Assembly (NCBI GenBank): GCA_028825475.1
Contig: JAPKAB010000010.1
Coordinates: forward strand, 1-64,000
DNA: 64,000 nucleotides
DNA from: Ascidiaceihabitans sp.
Lineage (GTDB): Bacteria; Pseudomonadota; Alphaproteobacteria; Rhodobacterales; Rhodobacteraceae
Direction: 5' to 3'
Below, one piece after another: positions 28,501 through 36,207 of this stretch (position 1 is its first letter; each line of letters starts with the position of its first letter). The position numbers were made by a program, and so were the translations under genes. A model generated the notes under the pieces. The model was not told where the DNA came from. It saw nothing but the letters and a program-made list of their open reading frames with translations, and searched no databases.

Positions 28501-29027
28501 AGGCGATTGCCAAGATTAAGTCGGGCCAGTTGGAAGGTCTTTCAGATGATGACGATCAGTGGGCGCCACAAATCAAGCTGGGCGTGCCAGTCCTTATCCC
28601 AGAGAAATATGTTCCAGACTTGGATGTTCGATTGGGTCTATATCGCCGTCTTAGCGGGCTAAGTACAAAGGTAGAGCTAGAAGGCTTTGCTGCCGAGTTG
28701 ATCGACAGATTTGGTACTTTGCCGCGCGAAGTGAATACCTTGATGCTGATCGTTCGGATCAAAGCAATGTGTAAAAAGGCGGGTATTTCGAAATTGGATG
28801 GTGGACCAAAAGGTGTCACAATCCAATTCCACAATGACAAATTCGCCTCGCCAGCTGGATTGGTAGATTTTCTTGGGGACGAGGGCGGTGCAGCGAAGCT
28901 AAAGGACAACAAGATTGTTGTGCTGCGAGACTGGAAGAAGGACGCAGACAAGATCAAAGGGGCGTTTTCAATCGCACGTGACTTGGCTGAACGGGTTGTC
29001 GCAGAAAAGAAGCGGAAGAAAAGTTAA
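25572..29027 (+). CDS. mfd: Transcription-repair coupling factor
   Basis: 1151 residues from the ATG at 25572, which has AAGG before it; an upstream in-frame ATG at 25557 lacks a ribosome site. The order is UvrB-like N-terminal domains, the RNA-polymerase-interacting domain (LSPGDLIVHVDHGIGRYQGM), then a RecG-like translocase with Walker A GDVGFGKTE, the DEEQ box in VIDEEQHFGV, TLTATPIPRTL and the TRG motif region VHRADMFGLAQLYQIRGRVG, and a C-terminal D7 domain. Mfd removes stalled RNA polymerase at lesions and recruits UvrA. Its stop overlaps the convergent MFS gene by four bases (TTAA). Confidence 0.97.
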   Translation: MSSQSKITISGAPEGFDAQLIIQELDKSGQPVCHVARDDKRMVAMQDALRFFAPDLPVIVFPGWDCLPYDRVSPNADISAQRMATLAALVHGMPERFVLLTTLNAATQRVPARALLKEAAFSATVGSRVDEKGLRNFLVRMGFVQSPTVMEPGDYAVRGGIIDIYPPGDLGPIRLDLFGDVLDGARRFDPATQRTTEKLDVIELAPVSEVILDEPAVTRFRQNYRLEFGAAGTDDPLYEAISAGRKHQGAEHWLPLFHAELETLFDFLPKATITLDDQMTGARLARWEGIEDQYETRKLAMDNRSKNDSVYKPCKPHGLYMDDAAWVTTVTERRVIQFAALSQATGPNVTDAGGRIGRNFAPERQQESISLFGSLASHLKAKLQDNPVVIASYSEGARERLTGLIEEEGLSEVLPISNASRIGKRGLHLVVWALEHGFETPNLTVISEQDVLGDRLIRSTKKRKRAANFLTETQSLSPGDLIVHVDHGIGRYQGMEVVTAAGAAHECLLLEYAEQTKLYMPVENIELLSKYGHDEGFLDRLGGGAWQAKKSRLKERIREMAEKLIRVAAERALRRAPVMDPPEGMWDAFSARFPYSETDDQLSAIGDVVDDLTSGSPMDRLVCGDVGFGKTEVAMRAAFVAAMSGAQVAIVAPTTLLARQHYKSFAERFRGFPIEVRQLSRFVSKKDADATRDGMSRGTIDIVIGTHALLAKNIRFKNLGLLVIDEEQHFGVTHKERLKQMRSDIHVLTLTATPIPRTLQLSLTGVRDLSIIGTPPVDRLAIRTYVSEFDKITIREGLLREHYRGGQSFYVVPRISDIGEIEDFLKEHVPEVSYIVANGQMAAGELDDRMNAFYDGKYDVLLATTIVESGLDIPTANTMVVHRADMFGLAQLYQIRGRVGRSKTRAYAYLTTKPRAKLTAMAEKRLRVLGSLDTLGAGFTLASQDLDIRGAGNLLGEEQSGQMRDVGFELYQSMLEEAIAKIKSGQLEGLSDDDDQWAPQIKLGVPVLIPEKYVPDLDVRLGLYRRLSGLSTKVELEGFAAELIDRFGTLPREVNTLMLIVRIKAMCKKAGISKLDGGPKGVTIQFHNDKFASPAGLVDFLGDEGGAAKLKDNKIVVLRDWKKDADKIKGAFSIARDLAERVVAEKKRKKS

Positions 29028-30232
29028 TCTTCCGTGACTTGCCGATTAATTCGGCTCATCAAGAACATAGCGCAAAGACCAAAACCCAAGACCGTTATTA
29101 TGAGTGGTGCAGGCGTGTCGCTTAGAAGTAAGCTTACAGGGGATGCGATTAACGCGCCACCAAGGGTCGAGATTGAACCAATGACTGACGCTGCCATGCC
29201 CGCGATATGGCCCATCGGTTCCATCGAAATCGCGTTGAGATTGCCCATTGTCAGCCCCGCTTGAGAAAAAAGGCAGAACTGCCAAAACACAAACAATGGA
29301 AAGCTGATTGCAGGGAACAGTACCAGCGTTATCAGCACTGTAGTGCCAATGACTACTTGTATGAACAAGGTCCGTGTGACCACTCGATACATTCCAAAAC
29401 GGGTGACGATATAAGCGTTCAGAAGGCTTGAAGCCCCTGAAAATAAGGCAACGGCCCCAAACCAGAACGGAAATGTCTCGCCACGATCATAGATCTGGTC
29501 ATAGATCGGCTGGATCAAGATGAGTGTTGCAAACAACATTGCGAGCATAAAGGTTTGTATTAGGATAGATAAGCGTACTGTTTTGTGGGTCAGCAATTGC
29601 TTTACGGCATCTAGCATCAAATCCATCTGTAATGGGCGGCGATCGACAACGGCCAGTGACTCGTTATAGCGAGTGCCCACCCAAATTACCAAAATCAGAG
29701 AAAAGATGATGAAGGTACCAAAAATACTGCGCCATCCAAAAGCACTTATGATCACTTGGCCCATTGCGGGTGCGATAGCTGGGACAAGGATGAAAATTGC
29801 CATAGCAATTGAGATAATTCGTGCCATTTCACGACCAGAGAATAGATCACGCACCATTGCCATTGACACTACACGTGGCCCTGCCGCCCCCAAGCCCTGA
29901 CAGAACCGTGCAAACAGGATCCATTCAAGTGATGATGTCGCCCATGCGGCCATCGCGCTTAAGATATAAATTACGACACCAACGTAAACGATCGGTTTGC
30001 GTCCATACGCGTCCGAGAGTGGACCAGCAAAGAAGGTACCAAGTCCCATGCCAGCGACAAATGATGTCAGTATCCATGCGGCGTGTGAAACGCTTCCATC
30101 GGCTATTTCGTCCGCAATATCAGGAATAGCGGCCAACATTGCATCCATTGAGAAAGCGACGGTTGCGAACATCATCGCCATTAGAGCGATGAATTCTGTT
30201 CGGCCCATTACTTGGCTTGGTGCTATCGGCAT
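29024..30232 (-). CDS. MFS transporter, Bcr/CflA-like drug exporter
   Basis: 402 residues with about 12 hydrophobic segments. The first helix and loop read FSMDAMLAAIPDIADE, and the loop 2-3 motif A is GPLSDAYGRKPI, both typical of the DHA1/Bcr-CflA group. FCQGLGAAGPRVVSMAMVRDLF matches the motif C/B region of these exporters. It probably expels drugs or small metabolites by proton antiport. It runs convergent to mfd and upstream of the FrnE-like gene on the same strand, with a 115-bp gap. Confidence 0.85.
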   Translation of the reverse strand: MPIAPSQVMGRTEFIALMAMMFATVAFSMDAMLAAIPDIADEIADGSVSHAAWILTSFVAGMGLGTFFAGPLSDAYGRKPIVYVGVVIYILSAMAAWATSSLEWILFARFCQGLGAAGPRVVSMAMVRDLFSGREMARIISIAMAIFILVPAIAPAMGQVIISAFGWRSIFGTFIIFSLILVIWVGTRYNESLAVVDRRPLQMDLMLDAVKQLLTHKTVRLSILIQTFMLAMLFATLILIQPIYDQIYDRGETFPFWFGAVALFSGASSLLNAYIVTRFGMYRVVTRTLFIQVVIGTTVLITLVLFPAISFPLFVFWQFCLFSQAGLTMGNLNAISMEPMGHIAGMAASVIGSISTLGGALIASPVSLLLSDTPAPLIITVLGFGLCAMFLMSRINRQVTED

Positions 30233-30347
30233 TGTTGCGTCCCGTTTCGACGCTATTGCGCGTCACTGTGATGTATGAGTTATTTACCTATGATTGAAAA
30301 TAGTTAATTTCTGCATGTGTACTTTAGCGCAACATTGATGGTTCGAA

Positions 30348-31004
30348 TTATTGTGCTGCATCCGTTTGTGCCGCTAAATCAGCGATCACTTGTGCCCACA
30401 ATTCGGGAGGTTGCGCGCCGGGAACCGCGTGTTGGTTCGCAATAATAAATGTTGGAACAGAATTAATGCCCATCTTGCGGCTGTGCTTGTCACGGTCTTG
30501 GATCAATTTTAAGTCTTCGTCGCTGTCTAAAAGACGTTTTACAACGTTTGCGTCCATTTCTACGTTTTTTGCAATGTCGATCAGGACATCCGCGTCACCA
30601 ATGTCACGCGCATCGGTGAAATATGCTTTGAACAAGGCAGAGACAGCTGCTGTTTGGCGGCCCTCAATGCCTGCCCAATGGATCAGACGGTGAGCGTTGA
30701 TTGTGTTTGGTGTACGTTTCATGCCTTCAAAATCGATTGCGACACCAGCGGTTTTCGCGCTTTCTACAACAGGAGCATAGGCGCGCACCGCAGCTTCTTT
30801 GCCGCCAAATTTACCTTCAAGGTATTCGCGTCGTCCCATGCCATTTGCGGGCATATCGGGGTTCAATTGAAATGGGTGCCATTCGATCAAGAATGGATGG
30901 TTCGGATGTGCAGACAGCGCTTTGTCCAAATAGGCCTTGCCGATAAAACACCACGGGCAAATTGGGTCTGACATGATGTCGAGTTTGATCGGTTGAGTTG
31001 TCAT
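30348..31004 (-). CDS. DsbA-family oxidoreductase (FrnE/2-hydroxychromene-2-carboxylate isomerase-like)
   Basis: 218 residues with no signal peptide, so cytoplasmic. The thioredoxin-like active site is SDPICPWCFIGK (CPWC) and the cis-Pro loop is NSVPTFIIANQHAVPGAQPP. The alpha-helical insert has NTINAHRLIHWAG, a hallmark of the FrnE branch. FrnE-type proteins are linked to oxidative stress and polyketide chemistry; the actual substrate is unknown. Confidence 0.85.
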   Translation of the reverse strand: MTTQPIKLDIMSDPICPWCFIGKAYLDKALSAHPNHPFLIEWHPFQLNPDMPANGMGRREYLEGKFGGKEAAVRAYAPVVESAKTAGVAIDFEGMKRTPNTINAHRLIHWAGIEGRQTAAVSALFKAYFTDARDIGDADVLIDIAKNVEMDANVVKRLLDSDEDLKLIQDRDKHSRKMGINSVPTFIIANQHAVPGAQPPELWAQVIADLAAQTDAAQ

Positions 31005-31075
31005 TTGAGCCTCATCTGGTCGAAGATTGTGTTTGTTGAGCTGACATATCTTAAATTCTTGGCAGGCGCGAGGGA

Positions 31076-32593
31076 TCAGTGGTTTTCTTGTGCATATCTA
31101 TCGCGCAGAATTTTTCTTAAAATCTTGCCATTTGCGCCCAATGGTAATGCGTCAATGTGAATGTATAGCCGCGGTTGTTTGTAACGCGCCAAATGGTTGG
31201 ATGCGTGATCGTTGACTTTAGCTTCGTCGAGTGTGGCAGGCCCAGTATAGAACGCAGCGATTACATATGTATCAGCTTTGACTTCAACCTGTGTCACGGC
31301 GACTGCGTCCATGCCTGAGTAGCCATTGAATGCCTGCTCTACCTCTATGGGCGAAACGCGATAACCACCCGCATTCATCATATCATCATCGCGCCCAAGA
31401 TAACTGATTTGGCCATCGTCATGCATGATCCCCTGATCGCCGGTTAGAAACCAGTCACCCTGCATTTTAGCAGCGGTTTCTTCAGGGGCTTTAAGGTATC
31501 CCATCATTAGACCACAGTCGCTCTTGTGCACCGCGATGGTACCCTCATTGCCACGCGAGACTGGCCCGTCTGGTCCAAGGATCGCAATCCGTCTGCCGGT
31601 CTGTGGTTGTCCTAATCTGTCGCCATGAGCGGGTTGTGAGGGACTACCCGATAAGAATGTTGAGCATTCAGACATACCATATGCCTCAAAAACCGACGTT
31701 CCGGTTGCCTTGCTCCAGGCGGTGCGGGTCGCAGAAGGTAGCTTTTCTCCGGCACTCAATCCGTGTCGCAAATTTGGTAAGGTTAGTGTTTCACAATCAC
31801 GCAACAACTGGCGATAAACACCAGGTGCGGCAGCAAAGATCGTTGCACCGCTGTTGGCCAGTAATGTTGGGAGTGCATTAGACTGTGTGCCCGCAGCGGG
31901 GATCATCGCAGTTGCGCCAATGGTCCAAGGGTCCATTAGCCCAGTGCCCATGGTATAGGTCCAATTGAATGCACCAGAATGCAGAACGCGATCCTCGGAT
32001 CGCAACCCATACCATCCCTCAAACATCATTTGACGGGCCCAAATCGCGCGGTGGGCATGCGCAACTGCGCGTGGCTTGCCAGATGTACCAGATGTGTAAA
32101 CGACGTAGCCCAAACGTTCAGGGTCACCCATGTGATAACCCACCGGTGGTAGGTCGCGCATGGCTTGCAGCTGCGGTAGGCGGATTTGATTGCTGGTTTC
32201 GGGGCAGGTTACGGCGGCATCGCGGACGATCAATGTCGGTGACAACTCTTCAATGATCCGTTCGACCTCTGGCAGCGTCAGTGCCGCAGACGTCGGCACT
32301 GGAACCAATCCAGCAGCCAATGCACCAAGATAGGTCAGCGGATAGTCCACCGTATTCCCGAGACGCATTAGGATTAGATCGCCGATTTGCGCGTCATTCT
32401 CTAAAAGGCCAGCCGCAATACCTAAGACAGCGGCTTCAAGGTCTCGGTACGTCCAATCTTCGCAGTGATCTGAGTGTAAAATTTGCAGCGCGATCTTGTC
32501 AGGACAAATATGGCTTTGGGACAAAACATGTGCCGCCATATTAAATGGCTTAGGGCAGGGCGCTTGTGGGCCGTTATCAAAAATCGATAGCAT
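31076..32593 (-). CDS. AMP-dependent acyl-CoA synthetase (benzoate-CoA-ligase-like)
   Basis: 505 residues from the ATG at 32593; the frame opens earlier at 32650 but the extra residues overlap the divergent gene. ANL-superfamily motifs are YTSGTSGKPRAVAHAHRA (A3), EAYGMSECSTF (A5), WFLTGDQG (A7), YLGRDDDMMNAGGYRVSP (A8 hinge) and the catalytic lysine in PLGANGKILRK (A10). The overall arrangement resembles benzoate- or medium-chain-acyl-CoA ligases. It is divergent from an XRE-cupin regulator, which probably controls it in response to the acid or its CoA ester. Substrate unknown. Confidence 0.85.
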   Translation of the reverse strand: MLSIFDNGPQAPCPKPFNMAAHVLSQSHICPDKIALQILHSDHCEDWTYRDLEAAVLGIAAGLLENDAQIGDLILMRLGNTVDYPLTYLGALAAGLVPVPTSAALTLPEVERIIEELSPTLIVRDAAVTCPETSNQIRLPQLQAMRDLPPVGYHMGDPERLGYVVYTSGTSGKPRAVAHAHRAIWARQMMFEGWYGLRSEDRVLHSGAFNWTYTMGTGLMDPWTIGATAMIPAAGTQSNALPTLLANSGATIFAAAPGVYRQLLRDCETLTLPNLRHGLSAGEKLPSATRTAWSKATGTSVFEAYGMSECSTFLSGSPSQPAHGDRLGQPQTGRRIAILGPDGPVSRGNEGTIAVHKSDCGLMMGYLKAPEETAAKMQGDWFLTGDQGIMHDDGQISYLGRDDDMMNAGGYRVSPIEVEQAFNGYSGMDAVAVTQVEVKADTYVIAAFYTGPATLDEAKVNDHASNHLARYKQPRLYIHIDALPLGANGKILRKILRDRYAQENH

Positions 32594-32670
32594 AACATTT
32601 GCTAGCCTGTGCTTGCGTGCCGCACAAGGCGCACGTTGCATGGCCAGCACGCGACATCTATAGAACGGTC

Positions 32671-33294
32671 ATGACATCAAAAGATCCCAAATCGCTTATC
32701 AAGATCGCCCGTGAAGGTGGTGCAACCGAAACTGGGGAACCGCTTGATTTGGGTATGCGCGTGCGCGAATTGCGCAAAGCGCGTGATTGGACGCTTGAAC
32801 AAGCTGCAGGGCAGGCAGGTTTAGCCCGCTCAACATTGTCTAAGATCGAAAACGGTCAGATGTCGCCAACCTATGAAGCGCTTAAAAAACTGGCCATCGG
32901 TCTAGAGATTTCTGTTCCGCAGTTGTTTACACCGCCGGCACAAGGCCAAGTGGGGGGCCGCATGGCTGTAACTAAAAGCGGTGAAGGCAATGCTACTGTC
33001 ACTGTGACGTACGAACACGAGTTGTTGGCTGAGACGTTGACGCAGAAAAAGATGTTGCCATACCGCGCGCGCGTCCGCGCCCGCTCTATGGATGAGTTCG
33101 ATGGCTGGGTGCGCCATGACGGTGAAGAGTTTATGTATGTGCTTACGGGCGTTGTGCAACTGTACACTGAGTTTTACGAACCCGTTGAAATGCGTCGTGG
33201 CGACAGCGCTTATTATGACGCGACCATGGGGCACAATGTGGTCTCTCTTAGTGATGAAGACGCATCGATCCTATGGGTCACGTCGCTGAATTAG
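32671..33294 (+). CDS. XRE-family transcriptional regulator with C-terminal cupin
   Basis: 207 residues from the ATG at 32671. A helix-turn-helix lies around 29-82 (RVRELRKARDWTLEQAAGQA, then LARSTLSKIENGQMSPTYEA). A cupin sensor domain lies around 130-205 (DGWVRHDGEEFMYVLTG, then MRRGDSAYYDATMGHNVV). Such regulators control metabolism genes by binding a small ligand in the cupin. It faces the AMP-ligase gene across 77 bp, so that gene is the likely target. Its TAG stop overlaps the convergent aquaporin stop by four bases. Confidence 0.85.
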   Translation: MTSKDPKSLIKIAREGGATETGEPLDLGMRVRELRKARDWTLEQAAGQAGLARSTLSKIENGQMSPTYEALKKLAIGLEISVPQLFTPPAQGQVGGRMAVTKSGEGNATVTVTYEHELLAETLTQKKMLPYRARVRARSMDEFDGWVRHDGEEFMYVLTGVVQLYTEFYEPVEMRRGDSAYYDATMGHNVVSLSDEDASILWVTSLN

Positions 33295-33944
33295 TCCTCA
33301 GAAAATAGCGCGACCAATATCGTGTGGGCGACAAATACCACAATAATCTGAACAACAATGAATGCCGCAATGTGACCGGGGTAGATGCCAGCGAAGGTGT
33401 TGCTGAAACCACGTGCAATTGTGACCGCTGGGTTGGCAAAACTGGTCGATGATGTGAACCAATACGCCCCAGTGATGTACATTGCGACAAGCGCAGGTAC
33501 GGCCTCTGGGCGCGATTTGATCCCGCCAAAAATGACGAACAACAGGCCAAAAGTCGCAATTCCTTCAGACCACCACTGTGAAACGCCTGTGCGGTGCATT
33601 GTGCTAGAGGCCTGTAATATTGGCAGATCGAACATGAGATGCGTCGCCCAAACGCCTAAAATTCCACAAATGATCTGTGTAGGAACATATGCAAGCGCCG
33701 TGGCGCGATCCAAGTCGCCGCGCAAGTAAAAAGCTAAGGTTACAGCAGGGTTGAAATGCGCACCCGATATTGGGCCCAAGACTGTGATGATGACGTAAAG
33801 CATACAGCCCGTCGCAATAGCGTTGGCCAATAGTGCGATGGCAGTGTTCCCACCAGCTAGGCTTTCTCCCATGATCCCAGAACCAACAACTCCAATAAGA
33901 AGCAGAGCAGTTCCTAAGCCTTCGGCAGCAATTTTATGTATCAT
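33291..33944 (-). CDS. MIP-family channel (AqpS-like aquaglyceroporin)
   Basis: 217 residues from the ATG at 33944 (TTG 33971 is further upstream). Six transmembrane segments with both pore motifs: HFNPAVTLAFYLRGD in loop B and SFANPAVTIARGFSNTFAG in loop E, including the selectivity-filter Arg. The second motif looks like AqpS, the channel found in arsenic-resistance operons of rhizobia. No arsR, arsC or other ars gene is near, so arsenite transport is only a suggestion; water, glycerol or another small solute is possible. Confidence 0.85.
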   Translation of the reverse strand: MIHKIAAEGLGTALLLIGVVGSGIMGESLAGGNTAIALLANAIATGCMLYVIITVLGPISGAHFNPAVTLAFYLRGDLDRATALAYVPTQIICGILGVWATHLMFDLPILQASSTMHRTGVSQWWSEGIATFGLLFVIFGGIKSRPEAVPALVAMYITGAYWFTSSTSFANPAVTIARGFSNTFAGIYPGHIAAFIVVQIIVVFVAHTILVALFSED

Positions 33945-33968
33945 GTGTTCGTCCTGATCGGTGAAGCG

Positions 33969-34003
33969 CAAAGCGCCAGAGGTTTGTGACCCCTAGCGCT
34001 TTG
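33969..34003. other. Intergenic hairpin between aquaporin and solute-binding protein genes
   Basis: CAAAGCGC (33969-33976) pairs perfectly with GCGCTTTG (33996-34003) around a 19-nt loop that can pair internally. It lies downstream of the peptide-binding protein gene and upstream of the aquaporin gene, both on the - strand. No T-tract follows, so it may be a weak terminator or an mRNA-stabilising element. Confidence 0.4.
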
Positions 34004-34041
34004 TCGTAAAAGTTTTGTGACTTCAATAGTGGGGAGGGAGA

Positions 34042-35868
34042 TTAATCTTCCCACCACCATACTTCTGGCATGTAGTATGGACCATCGCCGTAGATCGGCA
34101 GGTTTTCCGGATACTTCATCTCTTTCACATGTGCGATGCGACCTGTTGTAAACTGCCAGAACGGGATCACATAGCGACCCGTCATCAATGCGCGGTCAAG
34201 ACCACGCACAGCGGCAACAAAATCGTCTTGTGATCCGGCTTTAAGCATTGCATCGACCATTGCATCCACTGCTGGGCTTTGTGCGCCCATAAGGTTGCGA
34301 CTGCCCTCCATTGAAGCAGACGGGCTGCCCCAATAGAACTGTTGCTCGTTGCCCGGTGAAAGCGACAATGAGCGGCGGTAATATGTGACGTCAAAGTCAA
34401 ACTTACCCGTGCGCTCCACGTACTGCGCATTGTCCACTGTTTCGACTTCGGCTGCGACACCTAGACGTTTCAGTGCACCAAGGTACAGATCAGCGATGGC
34501 TTTATGTTCAGACTTACCTTGAGCAAGTAGGATCGTCAGGCTTAGGCTTTCACCATCAGCGTTTTGCATCATGCCATCAACTGGCGCCCAACCGGCTTCT
34601 TTGAGCAAAGCAATTGCGCTGCGAAGGCCCTGACGATTGCGTTCAGAACCATCAGATACAGGAAGCACGTAACCTTCCATCAGGCCCGGAGGCATATCTG
34701 CTGCGAAAGGTGCCAACAGCTCTGCTGTGCGGCCCTGTACTTGTCCTTCTTGCATAGCAAGGAGGGAGTTGGAGAAGTAGGACGTGATACGTGGCTGTGC
34801 GCCGCCTGTGAGGGCACCATTGATGAACTCAAAGTTGAAGGCTTGGATAAGCGCCTCTCGTACACGCCAATCGTCGAACGGGGCACGACGTGAATTCATA
34901 ACAAAGCCGGTCATACCCGATGGCTTTTTGTGCGGAATCTCCGTTTTGACAACATCACCAGCAACGGCACGTGGGAAATCGTAGCGGCTGTTCCAGCGTT
35001 CCGCGTTAAATTCGCGTTGTGCGGATACTTGGCCAGCTTTGAAGGCTTCGTCTTGCGCGGTAGAGTCGCCGTAGAAGTCCAAAGTGATTTGATCGAAGTT
35101 ATTCGTGCCTCTGCGCAGTGGCAGGTCAGCACCCCAATAGTTCTCGTTACGTGTTAACTGGACAGAACGGCCAGCGTCATACTTGGTGATCACATATGGG
35201 CCAGAACCCATAGGAATGTCTGCGATTTTAGCATCTGCAAACTCTTTACCTTCCCATTGGCTTTTTTGCAGGATCGGGCGCATGCCTACCAGTAGAGCCA
35301 ACTCGCGGTTTTCTTCACCAAAGGTAAAGCGAACGCTAGACGGTCCAGTTTGTTCAACACTTGAGATTTTGGACCACAAACCACGATAGCGTGGGTGACC
35401 TTCGGTGCCTAAAGTTTCAAAGCTCCAGATGACATCTTCTACTGTGATAGGGGAATTATCAGAGAACGTCGCTTCTGAGCGGAGGGTGAACTCGACCCAA
35501 GTGCGGTCTTCATCGGTGTTAATTGATTCGGCAATCAGACCATAAAGTGCAAACGGCTCGTCTTGAGTGCGGCCCATTAAGGATTCATGTGTGAAAAATC
35601 TAAGCTGCCATGGGACCGTTCCTTTGGCGATGTAGGGGTTAAGCGAATCAAAACCGCCTGTATTTCCCAAAACAATAGCGCCACCTTTAGGTGCGTCGGG
35701 ATTTGCGTAGGGTAGGGACACAAAATCCTGTGGAAGAGCAGGTTCGCCATACATAGCTATGCCATGAGCCGATTCTGCATGTGCTGCGGAATCGATAAGA
35801 ATCGCTGCAGTTGTGAGTATTGAGGCTGCGTAAACCCCTCTAATTTTTTGGAAAAATACTGATCTCAT
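34042..35868 (-). CDS. Peptide/oligopeptide ABC transporter substrate-binding protein (family 5), orphan
   Basis: 608 residues from the ATG at 35868 with AAAGGGA upstream; the frame extends to TTG 35916. The signal peptide ends near SAAHA. Family 5 (OppA/DppA/MppA) features are the early LNPYIAKGTVPWQLRFFTHE, the ITVEDVIWSFETL block, IPMGSGPYVITKYDAGRS, and the C-terminal FWQFTTGRIAHV. The long form with 'HGIAMYGEPALPQDF' resembles YejA-type proteins, which bind microcin-like or longer peptides. No permease or ATPase genes flank it, so it is an orphan binding protein or uses a transporter encoded elsewhere. Its upstream region also carries a small-RNA candidate on the other strand. Confidence 0.88.
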   Translation of the reverse strand: MRSVFFQKIRGVYAASILTTAAILIDSAAHAESAHGIAMYGEPALPQDFVSLPYANPDAPKGGAIVLGNTGGFDSLNPYIAKGTVPWQLRFFTHESLMGRTQDEPFALYGLIAESINTDEDRTWVEFTLRSEATFSDNSPITVEDVIWSFETLGTEGHPRYRGLWSKISSVEQTGPSSVRFTFGEENRELALLVGMRPILQKSQWEGKEFADAKIADIPMGSGPYVITKYDAGRSVQLTRNENYWGADLPLRRGTNNFDQITLDFYGDSTAQDEAFKAGQVSAQREFNAERWNSRYDFPRAVAGDVVKTEIPHKKPSGMTGFVMNSRRAPFDDWRVREALIQAFNFEFINGALTGGAQPRITSYFSNSLLAMQEGQVQGRTAELLAPFAADMPPGLMEGYVLPVSDGSERNRQGLRSAIALLKEAGWAPVDGMMQNADGESLSLTILLAQGKSEHKAIADLYLGALKRLGVAAEVETVDNAQYVERTGKFDFDVTYYRRSLSLSPGNEQQFYWGSPSASMEGSRNLMGAQSPAVDAMVDAMLKAGSQDDFVAAVRGLDRALMTGRYVIPFWQFTTGRIAHVKEMKYPENLPIYGDGPYYMPEVWWWED

Positions 35869-35947
35869 TTGTGCAACAATCCCTTTATGCCCTTGTTTTA
35901 TTAACCTTTGGCGCAATCGGGGTTACATGCAAGCCGAAATTTTTAGC

Positions 35948-35976
35948 TTGGCCAAGGACCGCCAAAGGTTTATACA
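35948..35976 (+). promoter_or_regulatory. Candidate promoter of the small RNA
   Basis: TTGGCC (35948-35953), a 17-bp spacer, then TATACA (35971-35976): four of six matches at each element with ideal spacing. No + strand gene starts downstream before the terminator at 36031. Confidence 0.45.
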
Positions 35977-35982
35977 GATCTT

Positions 35983-36059
35983 ACTGCTCGATAGGTTTCT
36001 TGCCTGTATGAAACCTGCCTCAATAACTATACGCCAGCTTCGTGCTGGCGTTTTTTTTT
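35983..36059 (+). ncRNA. Putative small regulatory RNA (~77 nt)
   Basis: A strong + strand intrinsic terminator (8-bp stem ACGCCAGC/GCTGGCGT at 36031-36051, loop TTCGT, then a run of at least eight T) ends a stretch with no + strand gene; the nearest upstream + gene stops at 33294, beyond two - strand genes. Upstream is a promoter-like TTGGCC-N17-TATACA. Between them is a perfect hairpin AGGTTTC (35993-35999)/GAAACCT (36010-36016) with loop TTGCCTGTAT, then a single-stranded GCCTCAATAACTAT. Promoter, 5' hairpin, open linker and terminator hairpin is the usual build of a trans-acting sRNA. There is no open reading frame of note. It does not match tmRNA, 6S, SRP or RNase P as I know them. Ends are estimates. 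Confidence 0.55.
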
Positions 36060-36207
36060 GGCTTATCGATATGTTTGACGAGTAAAACTCAACTGCAAGT
36101 GCTCTAATCCCACTGACACCAATATCGTGAGATGGCAGTAATCATCCTGGATACATTTGTTTCGTAGTGATCGGTGTTGTTTTTTCAAATGACCACGCGA
36201 GAAGGTC

